64,000 nt of DNA from CAYUVH01 sp964448135 (GCA_964448135.1 CAYUVH010000044.1:1-64000), one strand, 5' to 3'; positions 23,311 to 31,347 are shown, counted from the first letter of the stretch. Numbers and translations: made by a program. The notes: generated from the letters alone by a model not told the origin.

Positions 23311-24495
23311 ATGCCCACCCATGGCGAATCGGTAATTCTCGAAGGGCGGCTCTTTCCGGACGGAAATCCAGCCCGTGTGAAAATCCACAATGGCTCTATT
23401 GCGTCCGTCGAATCAGCCGACTCGCTCGGGGAGCAGGCGGGCATGGAACGTTGGATTCTGCCCGGTTTCTTCGATCTCCAGGTGAACGGTTTTGCCGGTC
23501 GAAGTTTTGCCGACCCGAACCTCACCGTTGATGACGTGGAGTTCATCGCGCGAGCCCTGCTGCCGACCGGCACCACGCGCGTGCTGCCAACCATTGTGAC
23601 GGCGCCACTGGATGTACTTTGTCGTCAACTGTCTGTGCTCGCGGACGCCATGGACCGTCTGCCGCTGGTCAAGGCCATGTGTCCGGGGGTTCATGTGGAA
23701 GGGCCGTTCTTCAACCCGGCCGATGGCCCACGCGGGGCGCATCGCCGGGAATGGGTCATGGACCCCAGCATAACCGCCTTCGACCGCATGCAGTCGGCCG
23801 CGCGCGGCCGAATCGCCATGCTCACGCTGGCACCGGAACAACCGGGCGCGATCGAGTTAATCCGCCACGTCGCGGGGCAGGGAGTGATCGTGGCCCTTGG
23901 GCACCATCGGGCGGATGACGCGACCATCGAGCGGGCGGTGGAGGCCGGTGCAAAGACCTGCACGCACCTCGGCAACGGCTCGGATGCGGTGTTGCCCCGC
24001 CTTGCCAATCACATCTGGCGTCAACTCGGCGAGGACCGGCTTTGGGCAAGTTTCATTCCAGACGGCCATCATCTGCCGGCGACCACGCTGCGCTGCATGC
24101 TGCGGGCGAAAGGTCCGGACCGGAGCCTGCTCGTCACGGATGCCATCGAACTGGCCGGAATGCCGCCCGGCCGCTATGTCCGTCGGGGAATCGAGACCGA
24201 ATTGACGACGGACGGCAAAGTCGTGCTGGTGGGCACTCCTTACCTTGCCGGCTCGGTCGCTACCATGCCGTTGCTGATCGAACGTTCCGTCAAGGATGGC
24301 GGTTTGGGTTTTACCGATGCCGTGCGCCTCGCAACGCTGCAACCAGAGAAGCTGATGAATCGCCAGGCGCGTCCCTGGTCATGCCAGCCGGGGGAATCCG
24401 CGAATCTTGTCGGGGTTCTCTGGGATTCGAAAAAGCCGGCGCTCGAAGTGAAAACCGCAGTCATCGGGCAGTTCATTCACCGCTCGGGCGATTGA
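23311..24495 (+). CDS. nagA: N-acetylglucosamine-6-phosphate deacetylase-like amidohydrolase
   Basis: A 394-residue enzyme starting at ATG 23311, one base after the aminotransferase stop. The order of motifs is that of NagA: LPGFFDLQVNGFAGRSF, CPGVHVEGPFFNPADGPRGA, LGHHRADDATIERAVEAGAK, THLGNG, PDGHHLPATTLR and LLVTDAIELAGMPPGRY. NagA normally has THLFNAM where this protein has THLGNGSD, and the first metal motif lacks HxH in favour of DLQVNG. So it is NagA-like with an altered active-site rim. The expected reaction is removal of acetate from GlcNAc 6-phosphate. A related N-acetyl sugar may be the real substrate. Confidence 0.82.
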   Translation: MPTHGESVILEGRLFPDGNPARVKIHNGSIASVESADSLGEQAGMERWILPGFFDLQVNGFAGRSFADPNLTVDDVEFIARALLPTGTTRVLPTIVTAPLDVLCRQLSVLADAMDRLPLVKAMCPGVHVEGPFFNPADGPRGAHRREWVMDPSITAFDRMQSAARGRIAMLTLAPEQPGAIELIRHVAGQGVIVALGHHRADDATIERAVEAGAKTCTHLGNGSDAVLPRLANHIWRQLGEDRLWASFIPDGHHLPATTLRCMLRAKGPDRSLLVTDAIELAGMPPGRYVRRGIETELTTDGKVVLVGTPYLAGSVATMPLLIERSVKDGGLGFTDAVRLATLQPEKLMNRQARPWSCQPGESANLVGVLWDSKKPALEVKTAVIGQFIHRSGD

Positions 24496-24546
24496 GCAGA
24501 GCCGGCAATTGGCAGCTCGCAACCAGGCAATCAGCCAAACCCGCCG

Positions 24547-25371
24547 ATGAATCCAGCCCATTGCTTCCCAGATCAGGATTACCGCTTCCACATGCGGCTC
24601 GAGCAGGGGAGTGTCGCGAGCTTCTTTGGTCCGTCGGAAGCGCATGAAGCGATTCTGGCCGAGCGCCGCAAATGGTTGCGTGCGACGCCGCTGGAGTGCC
24701 TGATTCTTTGGGTGGAAGGCGAGCCGATGCTCGATGAACTGGCCGGGTTGGCGCAAGCCGGGGGGATTCGTTCGTCCCCTATGCTTTCTCCGCTCGTGCA
24801 TTCGGGGTCGAAGCAAGCCAAACTCCTTCGCCTGGGCGAATCCTGGGAACCGGATTTTGTGCTCCTGCTTCCGGGAACAGACGGGATCTTCAAGGTCGTA
24901 GGCGGGTGTGTTTGTTTTCCTTCCTCCTGGCGACTGGCCGAAAAGCTCGGCCAGGGATTGGAGTTCGTTCATGCGCCGGTGCCCGGCCTCACGGCCGCGT
25001 TGGGCAGCCAGATTGATTCATTTCTGACGCGGATGAAGCCGGGGGTCGCCTGGTTGAGGTCGAATTGGGGCTTGAGCCGCTCGCCCGAATTGAATCAGCA
25101 TCCGATGCGCAAACTGCCGCAACTGGACGCCGGGACGCCACCGGAGCAGATTTATTTGCGCGTCGAAGACCAGGCGTTGGTGAAGCTGCCGGTGACGGGA
25201 GGTGTGCTGTTTGGAATTCGCATCGTTAGCTTGCCATTGCCTGAGGCGAGGACGAACCCGCTCATCGCGCGCGGCCTGGTGCGGGCGTTGAAGACCATGC
25301 CGGAGTTGATGGCGGCGTACAAAAAGATCTTGCCAGTGCGTGAGGCCGTCGTGCGCTTTCTGGAATCTTGA
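24547..25371 (+). CDS. DUF3445 heme-dependent oxidative N-demethylase-like protein
   Basis: A 274-residue protein, MNPAHCFPDQDYRFHMRLEQ, with FVLLLPGTDGIFKVVGGCVC, FPSSWRLAEKLGQGLEFVHA and IYLRVEDQALVKLPVTGGVL in the order seen in DUF3445 (PF11927). The family includes a heme enzyme that oxidatively removes methyl groups from amines. The last motif, RVEDQALVKLP, normally ends in F/W-x-I for the heme pocket and here reads FGIRIVSLPLPEA. The gene follows nagA by 51 bases on the same strand. No ferredoxin or reductase partner is next to it, so the role here is open. Confidence 0.78.
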   Translation: MNPAHCFPDQDYRFHMRLEQGSVASFFGPSEAHEAILAERRKWLRATPLECLILWVEGEPMLDELAGLAQAGGIRSSPMLSPLVHSGSKQAKLLRLGESWEPDFVLLLPGTDGIFKVVGGCVCFPSSWRLAEKLGQGLEFVHAPVPGLTAALGSQIDSFLTRMKPGVAWLRSNWGLSRSPELNQHPMRKLPQLDAGTPPEQIYLRVEDQALVKLPVTGGVLFGIRIVSLPLPEARTNPLIARGLVRALKTMPELMAAYKKILPVREAVVRFLES

Positions 25372-25378
25372 AGTCTCT

Positions 25379-26845
25379 TCAGCCAGCGCTCAGCGCGGTT
25401 AGTCGTTCATAAGCCGCCGTCCACGCCGCAGCGTGGGGAACGATGGTCTCGGTCTTGAAGGAGTTGCGCGAGATTTGACGGGCGTGTTCGACGGATTTGA
25501 TGTGGCCAAGAGTAAGGCCTTGCACGAGCACGTTGCCGATGCTGGTGGTTTCCTTCGCGGCGACAATTACCGGAACTTGGGTCGCGTTCGCGATGAAGTA
25601 ATTCAGCAAACTGTTGCTCTGGCTGCCGCCGAGGACGAAGAGGCGGGTGAGGGGATTGCCGGTCAGATTTTCGATCTGGAGCACCGTCTTGCGATACATG
25701 AGCGCGAGGCTTTCGAGGATGCACCGGAACACCGGGCCGGGCTTGCGGGGAACGGTCTGGCGGGTCTCGCGGCAGAAGGCCTCGATCTTAAGCGGCATGT
25801 CGCCGGGCGTCTGGAACCGGGAGTCCGTTGGGTTGATCAGGGATTCGAAGGCCGGGGAACAGCCGGCCAGGTGCGAGAGGACGTCCGGCTCCATCGATTG
25901 GCCGCGCGAACGCCAGTAGCGCTGGCATTCGTCGAGCAGCCACAGTCCGGGCTCACGCTTGTGAAAGCACACCGTGCCGCCATAACCGAGTTCGTTGGTG
26001 AAGTTGAGCGTGCGGGCGATGTCGTTGATGAGCGGCGCGGAGAGTTGCGTGCCGATCAACGTGGCCGTGCCCGGCTGAATATAACCCCAGTTCTCGCCCG
26101 GGGAGATGGGCAGGCCGACCAAGGCGGCGGCGATTTCATTTGCGCAGGAGGCGATCACGCGGGTTTCCTGCAGGCCGACCTGGGTCGCGAATTGCGCCTG
26201 CAACGGGCCAAGGTCCGTCCCGGAGGGGACCACCGGCGGCAAAAGTTTTCCCGGCAGGCGCACGGTGTTCAGTACCCGGTCCGACCACGACCGGGTCAGC
26301 GGATTGTAAAGCTGCGACGCGCTGGCGAGGGAAAGTTCGGCGCGCGAGACGCCGGACAGCAGGTAATTGAATCCGTCCGCCACCGACATCAACCGGTGGG
26401 CGCGGCTCAGGCGGCCTAGCGGTTCCGCTCCGAGTTGGAAAAGTGAATTGTACCCCGAATCGCCCACACCGGTCTCGGCGTAGAGAGTTTCCCAAGGGAG
26501 GCGGCTGAGAATTTTTTTGGCCGCCAGTTTGGTGCGGTCCTCGAGGTAATGGGTCGCGGGGGTGATCAGGGTGCCGTCGGCTTCGAAGAGCAGGTAGTCG
26601 CCCGACCAGGAATTGCAACTGATGCCGTCCACCGGTTCCTCGTAGGTGGCGGCGCCGCGCAGTCCCAAAAGTACGTCATTGAACAACTGCGGGATGTTCC
26701 ATTCCAGATGCTCTTTTTCGCGAGTGGGCTGGTTGGCGAAGCGATGGATCTCGTTCAGCCCAATCTTGTCATTATGGAGCGTGGCGAGAAGTACGCGACC
26801 AGACTCCACCCCCAGGTCACAAGCCACGTAGTAACGGCTCATCAT
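25379..26845 (-). CDS. rhaB: Rhamnulokinase-like FGGY carbohydrate kinase
   Basis: A 488-residue kinase, MMSRYYVACDLGVESGRVLL, with the DLGxxSGR loop of the FGGY fold, EWNIPQLFNDVLLGLR, ISCNSWSGDYLLF (Asp base), ATHYLEDRT, and the ATP-binding TRLFVLGGSQSNSLLNYFIA. The length and DxGxESGR plus LxWN motifs match rhamnulokinase, which phosphorylates L-rhamnulose. Fuculokinase is a close alternative. A fucose/arabinose isomerase-like gene lies upstream on the same strand. The two are separated by 215 bases, so they may be separately transcribed. It is convergent with the DUF3445 gene; only 7 bases separate the stops. Confidence 0.85.
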   Translation of the reverse strand: MMSRYYVACDLGVESGRVLLATLHNDKIGLNEIHRFANQPTREKEHLEWNIPQLFNDVLLGLRGAATYEEPVDGISCNSWSGDYLLFEADGTLITPATHYLEDRTKLAAKKILSRLPWETLYAETGVGDSGYNSLFQLGAEPLGRLSRAHRLMSVADGFNYLLSGVSRAELSLASASQLYNPLTRSWSDRVLNTVRLPGKLLPPVVPSGTDLGPLQAQFATQVGLQETRVIASCANEIAAALVGLPISPGENWGYIQPGTATLIGTQLSAPLINDIARTLNFTNELGYGGTVCFHKREPGLWLLDECQRYWRSRGQSMEPDVLSHLAGCSPAFESLINPTDSRFQTPGDMPLKIEAFCRETRQTVPRKPGPVFRCILESLALMYRKTVLQIENLTGNPLTRLFVLGGSQSNSLLNYFIANATQVPVIVAAKETTSIGNVLVQGLTLGHIKSVEHARQISRNSFKTETIVPHAAAWTAAYERLTALSAG

Positions 26846-27060
26846 CGTTGATCAATCCTCGCAAGACTCATGCCGCGCGGTTCGGTGGTAAGGCAAACGG
26901 CGAAGAAAGGTTGGGCGGCCAGCCTCTCTCGTTCGGCCCGCTTGACGCGGGCGGGGTTGTCGCGGCTCCGAAAGAATTCGGAGCGGATGCGAAAACCGCC
27001 ACCGCGCGCGACGACTCTACCAATAGTTGAGGGGCCCTCCCTCCAATATGTCCAAAAAGT
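26846..27060. other. Intergenic region between isomerase-like and kinase genes
   Basis: About 215 bases with no gene. It includes CTCTCTCGTTCGG and inverted GGGGCCCTCCCTCC but no strong terminator or promoter. Confidence 0.35.
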
Positions 27061-28689
27061 TTACACCTCCACGTTGCCACAGAAATGCACTTCGATGCCG
27101 AGTTCGGCGAGCATTGCCCCTTTTATGCGGCAGGCGCGGTGGGCTTGGGAACGGTTCGGCGTGTAGACGACCTGGATATGATTGGCTTTGTGGCGGGCCA
27201 TCATCTGGTCGCGGGAAATCCCGTCGAGCACGGCGTGCATGATCGGCCATTGCGGCGTGGTCTCGCGCCAACGGCGATCGGTTTCCTTCGGGGGAAGTTT
27301 GACGACTTCCGCGACGCCCAGATCACAATGCAGGCGGCCGTCCATGATGAACACCCGGCTCCAGACAATGTGGCCGGGCTTGGAGATACCTTTCACGGTG
27401 CCGCCGCCGAGTCGGAAATACATGGCGGGCTGGCGCTCGCTGGAGGTCCCGCGATAGCCGCCGATGAAATGCGCGGGCGGCGCGGCGCCGGAAATCAGGA
27501 AGACCCACACGTAATCGTTGATGCCGTTGCCGCGATATTGCTGGCCCCAGCGAAGGTCGTGGAGGGTGTTTTCGGGAGCGAAGCCGAGTTCGGTCCAGAG
27601 GCGGTTGGTGGCCAGGCCGTCGAGGCCGGCGCATTCATCCACTTCGTTGAAATGGGGCAGGGCTTCGCCGGCGAAAAGCACTTTGCGCGTTTTCGGGCAG
27701 CGCACGGGCGGGCGGTCCAGGTTGTTCAGCAGGCCTTCGACGAGGTCGCTCGCGGGGGCGAGGTCTTTCAGCCCTTGTTGATATTGGATGCCGATCGTGG
27801 CGCAGCCGAACTCGGCGGCGATGCGGACGGCGGCGATGTACATCTTGCACTGCTCGAGAGTCTGCGAGCGCGTGAGTTCAGTTTCCTCGCGGCGGCCCCA
27901 CTTGAAGGTCATGCCTTTGCGGAGGAGCCATTCCAGGACGGCCTCGGCTTCGGAAGCCTTGACCTCGCGCATGGCGGCGTAGAGGGCGGACTGGCTCAGG
28001 CGTTCCTTGAAGATGCCGGTCGGGTGCAGGAGTTCGTCCGGGATGATGGCGTTGAACATCCCCATGCAGCCTTCGTCGAACACGCCCATGATGGCCTTTT
28101 GGGATTTGAGCCGCCGGGCGACGCTTTGTCCAAGAGCGACTTCGTCGTTGGGCAATTTCAGGAGGCGGAGATCGCGGACGTGGCTTTGGTCGTGCGTGAC
28201 GGCACCGGTGGCGAGCCACTCGCGGAGGCCGTTCTTGAAATAGTCGTCGCGGAAATTGTCGCTCCAGAGGGTGCTGTATTTGACGCCGGCTTTGGTGAGG
28301 GAACCGTTGAGGTTCAGCAGGCCGACGAGGCCGGGCCAGGTGCCGCTCCAGTTGGCGACGGTGAGAATCGGTCCCTGATGTGTGGTCAGGCCGGAGAGGA
28401 CGTGATGGCTGTATTGCCACACGGATTCGGCAACGATGAGGGGAACCGTCGGATCGAGCTGGCGAAACACTTCCATCCCCATTTTTTGGGAATCGATGAA
28501 CCCGTGCTGCTTCGCTTTATCGTACGGGTGGGCGCGGGAGACGGACCAGCCGGCGGACTTCAACGCGGCGGTGAGGGCTTTCTCCATGCGTTCCTGGGCG
28601 GGCCAGCATTTTTGGTTGGCGGAGAGGCGGAGATCGCCACTGGAAACCAGGTAGACGCGACGGCGTTTGGGGGCGGGGGAAAGTTTCAT
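27061..28689 (-). CDS. L-fucose/L-arabinose isomerase-like protein
   Basis: A 542-residue soluble protein starting MKLSPAPKRRRVYLVSSGDL. Repeated blocks VFDEGCMGMFNAIIPDELLH, GCATIGIQYQQGLKDLAPAS and LFAGEALPHFNEVDECAGLD, with conserved Glu and Asp near the middle, fit the fucose/arabinose isomerase superfamily, in which two acidic residues and a His bind Mn. HAVLDGISRDQMMARHKANH near the end fits the C-terminal domain. The family turns aldoses into ketoses. With the neighbouring rhamnulokinase-like gene a deoxysugar breakdown path is plausible. No aldolase for the product is adjacent, so the exact sugar cannot be named. Confidence 0.8.
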   Translation of the reverse strand: MKLSPAPKRRRVYLVSSGDLRLSANQKCWPAQERMEKALTAALKSAGWSVSRAHPYDKAKQHGFIDSQKMGMEVFRQLDPTVPLIVAESVWQYSHHVLSGLTTHQGPILTVANWSGTWPGLVGLLNLNGSLTKAGVKYSTLWSDNFRDDYFKNGLREWLATGAVTHDQSHVRDLRLLKLPNDEVALGQSVARRLKSQKAIMGVFDEGCMGMFNAIIPDELLHPTGIFKERLSQSALYAAMREVKASEAEAVLEWLLRKGMTFKWGRREETELTRSQTLEQCKMYIAAVRIAAEFGCATIGIQYQQGLKDLAPASDLVEGLLNNLDRPPVRCPKTRKVLFAGEALPHFNEVDECAGLDGLATNRLWTELGFAPENTLHDLRWGQQYRGNGINDYVWVFLISGAAPPAHFIGGYRGTSSERQPAMYFRLGGGTVKGISKPGHIVWSRVFIMDGRLHCDLGVAEVVKLPPKETDRRWRETTPQWPIMHAVLDGISRDQMMARHKANHIQVVYTPNRSQAHRACRIKGAMLAELGIEVHFCGNVEV

Positions 28690-28925
28690 AGGGGTTCGTT
28701 CAATGCGCGGGCGGTTTTAGCAGAGAAGGGCGGGGGCGTCATGGAGAAAGTGGCAGCGGGGCAGATTAGGATTAAGATTACGATTAGGATTAGGAGGGGA
28801 ATGAGGACCGCAGAACACGCGGAGACGGAAACACGCACCGGGACGGTGCGTGAACTCGCAGCCCCGAAAGCGTTCGGGGCCGCGCTACGAGGGGAATAGG
28901 GGCCCCCTTTTTTCAACTTGGACAT

Positions 28926-29030
28926 ACTATGACGAACTATGATTGCTGGGGTTTTTACTATGACAGGAGGTGTGACGGGCGGGGTTTCGATGGTGTGACG
29001 AACTTTGACTAGGTGTGACAAGGTGTGACG
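28926..29030. repeat. 10-bp-period repeat array, locus B
   Basis: Eight units: ACTATGACGA, ACTATGATTG, ACTATGACAG, AGGTGTGACG, TGGTGTGACG, AACTTTGACT, AGGTGTGACA, AGGTGTGACG. Two adjoining units have an 11- and a 13-base insert between them; the last four follow without spacer. The core is NNNNTGACN. The array lies about 100 bases past the stop of the gene at 29132-29785 and is oriented as in loci A and C. It is not a CRISPR: units are too short and there are no unique spacers of even length. Confidence 0.78.
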
Positions 29031-29081
29031 GGAGTTCATAGCGGTTGGTCAAATTCGGGGGCCACGCCACCGTGACGCCGC

Positions 29082-29101
29082 GGCCGCGCAGCAGCGCGGC
29101 C
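29082..29101. repeat. Short perfect GC hairpin between gene and array B
   Basis: GGCCGCGC, loop AGCA, GCGCGGCC, an 8-bp stem. It lies between two similar segments (AGTTCATAGCGG at 29033-29044, AGTTCACGGCGC at 29121-29132), which look like a duplicated target around an inserted hairpin. Confidence 0.5.
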
Positions 29102-29131
29102 CTACCGTGAATGCGGTGATAGTTCACGGCG

Positions 29132-29785
29132 CTAGATGAGGCATTCGGGGTGGTCGTATTGGGGGTGATCGAGTTGGGGGAGGACGGCTTCGCCGAAGAC
29201 CTGGTAGCGGAGGAGGTCCATGCTGGTGGGGTAGATTTCGAGGGCGGGCGGGGGTTGGGTTTCGTCGGGGAGCTTTTTGCCATGCACGGCCATGGCGCGG
29301 AATAGCTGGTGGCGTTCACGGGCGAGTTTGCCGCGGGTGGCGAGGCGTTCGCTGCGGCGCAGGGCGAGGATTTCACGGGAGAGTTGGCGGAGGCGCTTGA
29401 GTTCGGCCACGGGATCCCTGGCCGGGGTGTTGGCGGCGGCCTGGGCGAGGGCGAGGTAGCGGATGCCAAGCCACTGGGCCAGGGAGTCGGTGATGGTTTC
29501 GGCGTCGGGGGATTCGAGGCCGGCGCGGTCGGCGGAGAGGGTTTGGGAGAAGTCCACGGCGTCGCGGCGGAGCTTCCAGGCGCGGAAGGAATGGGTTTTG
29601 TATTGGGAGAGGTTTTGTTTGGAAATGGGGTGGCCCTGGAAGTGGTCGGAGATGAAGGGCTGGACGTCGGGATGGGAATTGAGCCAGGCGAGGATGGCGT
29701 CGGGGTTTTGGGTTTGGTCGAGGCGTTCGTTGACCTGGTCGCGGATGGCGGAGGGGAGGCGGGCGATTTTTCCGGGGTTGCTCAT
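29132..29785 (-). CDS. Small helical DNA-binding-like protein, locus B (gp27-like)
   Basis: A 217-residue soluble protein. Start MSNPGKIARLPSAIRDQVNE at 29785, since the upstream 20 residues come from the palindrome region. The start resembles small Mu gp27-like proteins (GKIARLP then a charged helix). Residues 30-65 hold ILAWLNSHPD, ISKQNLSQYK and RAWK, the likely helix-turn-helix. The middle is a leucine-rich coiled-coil-prone region (VAELKRLRQLSREILALRR) and the end is FGEAVLPQLDHPQYDHP. It parallels the locus A protein in layout. Palindrome 39 bases upstream and 10-bp array downstream complete the module. The function is unknown; DNA binding is inferred. Confidence 0.72.
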   Translation of the reverse strand: MSNPGKIARLPSAIRDQVNERLDQTQNPDAILAWLNSHPDVQPFISDHFQGHPISKQNLSQYKTHSFRAWKLRRDAVDFSQTLSADRAGLESPDAETITDSLAQWLGIRYLALAQAAANTPARDPVAELKRLRQLSREILALRRSERLATRGKLARERHQLFRAMAVHGKKLPDETQPPPALEIYPTSMDLLRYQVFGEAVLPQLDHPQYDHPECLI

Positions 29786-29823
29786 GATTTTCTTATCCTT
29801 TCCGAGGGGGAGTGTAGCGGGGG

Positions 29824-29848
29824 CACTTGGACATTGGCTGTCCAAGTG
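29824..29848. promoter_or_regulatory. Perfect 10-bp inverted repeat, locus B
   Basis: CACTTGGACA (29824-29833), loop TTGGC, TGTCCAAGTG (29839-29848). The base composition and the GGC of the loop are shared with locus C at 57878-57902. One stem pair differs there by a T-A to A-T swap on both sides. It ends 39 bases upstream of the locus B start codon and is preceded on the minus strand by seven T's. Confidence 0.82.
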
Positions 29849-30449
29849 AAAAAAATGTTTTTGGGGAGAAGAACGGAGTTTTTAAGCACCCACGTTCGCA
29901 TGGGAGCTTCGGCGGGGCACGGGGATGGGCACCGATGTGGGACGGAAGACGGGGAAAGGGAATTAACGCAAAGGGCATAAGGCGCGATGACAGAAAAATT
30001 TTATGACAGAAAAATGGGAAGGGACGGAGAAATGGAAAAGTATTTAACCGCCCGCCTTCGCTTGCGAGCCTTGGCGCGGCACGCGGATGGAGACGGATGG
30101 GGAACGGAAGCTCCAAAAGGAAAGACCTTGAACACCAAAGAAACGAAGGAAACGAAGAGGGCAGGAGCAGGACAAAATGATTGACCACGTCCCCGCTCGT
30201 GTTCACGTGATTGTCAGCCGGCTGGGTGAGCTTTGAAAACTTGATCCCCCGAGCCGGCATGAAAGCCGACGGTCAACGCTGGCGCAGGAAAAATCACCCT
30301 GGATGGTTCCCAAAACACCCGCAGCTCTTCCCATCATCGAGAAGCCGTCATCGCTTCCGCCAACGAGAAAAACTTCGACTCGAAAAAAAACCTTGTCTCG
30401 CACTTAGCCTACCAGCATCGCCCGCCTTTTCGCACAGGCTCGCCCATGG
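29849..30449. other. Intergenic region with dispersed repeats, no gene
   Basis: About 600 bases. Two diverged copies of a segment (CTTCGGCGGGGCACGGGGATGG near 29910 and CTTGGCGCGGCACGCGGATGG near 30060) flank an ATGACAGAAAAATTTTATGACAGAAAAATG motif at 29987-30020, which reads TGACAGAAAAAT twice. A CACCAAAGAAACGAAGGAAACGAAG string and a palindromic GAGCCGGCATGAAAGCCGAC (about 30255-30275) follow. Some short plus-strand frames (30211-30453) show no support. Confidence 0.5.
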
Positions 30450-30875
30450 TTAGCCTGCAGGTTGCCTGCGAGTAATCAAAACCCACATGAATATCTGGCT
30501 ACCGAGATAAACCGCGACGAACGCGGCGACGAGCGGCCACACCGAGTGCCACACCTGGCCAACGTAATACCAATCCGTCCGGAAGCTCAAAACCACAACA
30601 CCCAGATAATGGAGGATGAGAATCGCAGCGGCAGCGATCTGGCAGGAACGGAAGCGACGGAATGCCAGAAGCGTCCCGACAATCGGCCAGAGCACCAAGC
30701 CCAGCATCGCCAACCCCTCTGACGTACTGCAAGGGGCAAGCAACGCCGCGCCGAAAAACTCAGAGCCATGACCCGCGCCGGTGAAGGCGTAGCCCACAAA
30801 CACCAGGCCGCAGTAAAGGACCGTAATCCCGAAGGCGAGTGTTATGGACCTGAGCGTGCTCATGCAGGCTAACAA
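30450..30875 (-). CDS. Small polytopic membrane protein, candidate lone gene cassette
   Basis: About 137-141 residues; the ATG at 30863 is preferred to the TTG at 30875. Four hydrophobic helices are visible: ITLAFGITVLYCGLVFVGYA, EGLAMLGLVLWPIVGTLLA, IAAAAILILHYLGVVVL and VWPLVAAFVAVYLGSQIFMW. No family is recognised. On the minus strand the start follows GTTAGCCTGC and AATAATT, as in the cassette at 15798-16463, and the stop lies in GGCTAACC, so core-box-like sequences bracket the gene. No regular attC hairpin was worked out here. Confidence 0.62.
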   Translation of the reverse strand: MLACMSTLRSITLAFGITVLYCGLVFVGYAFTGAGHGSEFFGAALLAPCSTSEGLAMLGLVLWPIVGTLLAFRRFRSCQIAAAAILILHYLGVVVLSFRTDWYYVGQVWHSVWPLVAAFVAVYLGSQIFMWVLITRRQPAG

Positions 30876-31077
30876 TTATTCACTACCTAACAGAAGGGCG
30901 GCTTCCGCCCCCAAATAACCTACGGCGGCTCTGATCGCCAACCAACCCAATGTTGTGCCGCTTTATCGTCGCTGGCTTGAGCCCATTTGAGGGGAGTTTG
31001 GGCGGGGGTTTGTAAAACGCGTTCGGATTGGTGGGGGATGGCGTTGGTGGTGGTGAACATCCATGTTTTCGGGAGCG

Positions 31078-31101
31078 CTGCGGCTCACAGAGCCGCGCTC
31101 C
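31078..31101. repeat. Dispersed hairpin of the GCTCC-flanked family, copy 3
   Basis: CT then GCGGCTC (31080-31086), loop ACA, GAGCCGC (31090-31096), GCTCC. Confidence 0.7.
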
Positions 31102-31159
31102 GGGAATTTGCGCACCGAACCGGCCCAGACTGGCATGGCTGGTGGCCCTGAAAAATTTC

Positions 31160-31264
31160 TGGCATCCTTATCGGATGCAGGGGGAATTTGGGGCCGTAAC
31201 CGGTGGTCGTTCCTTGCAGACTCGGAACGACCACCGGCTATCATCGGTCATGCCTTCGGCATGG
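31160..31264. repeat. Triple-hairpin dispersed repeat R2, copy 1
   Basis: Three hairpins in a row: GCATCC/GGATGC with loop TTATC (31162-31178); CCGGTGGTCGTTCC and GGAACGACCACCGG, a perfect 14-bp stem (31200-31237); and CATGCC/GGCATG with loop TTC (31249-31263). The same order recurs at 42868-42972. It sits upstream of nothing obvious on either strand. Confidence 0.75.
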
Positions 31265-31347
31265 AAGGCGGGCGTTCTGCGACCAGAACGGATTCGCAGA
31301 GCGGGTTAAAGCGATGAACGCTGCGGTGGAGGGTTTTTCAGGATCTG

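Larger units (their letters stand above)
30876..31347. other. Intergenic region with dispersed repeats
   Basis: About 470 bases without a gene. It holds the likely recombination segment of the cassette above (AACAATTATT...CTAACAG), the GCTCC-flanked hairpin copy 3 (31078-31101) and the R2 element (31160-31264). The short open frames over it are made of repeat. Confidence 0.5.

Noticed and set aside
28926..29030. CRISPR array
   Set aside because: The units are only about 10 bases, vary in sequence, and there are no spacers of uniform length. No cas gene is near.
29987..30020. Start of a coding sequence beginning MTEKFYDRKMG
   Set aside because: The repeat TGACAGAAAAAT occurs twice and is a dispersed intergenic motif. 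The short frame has no support.
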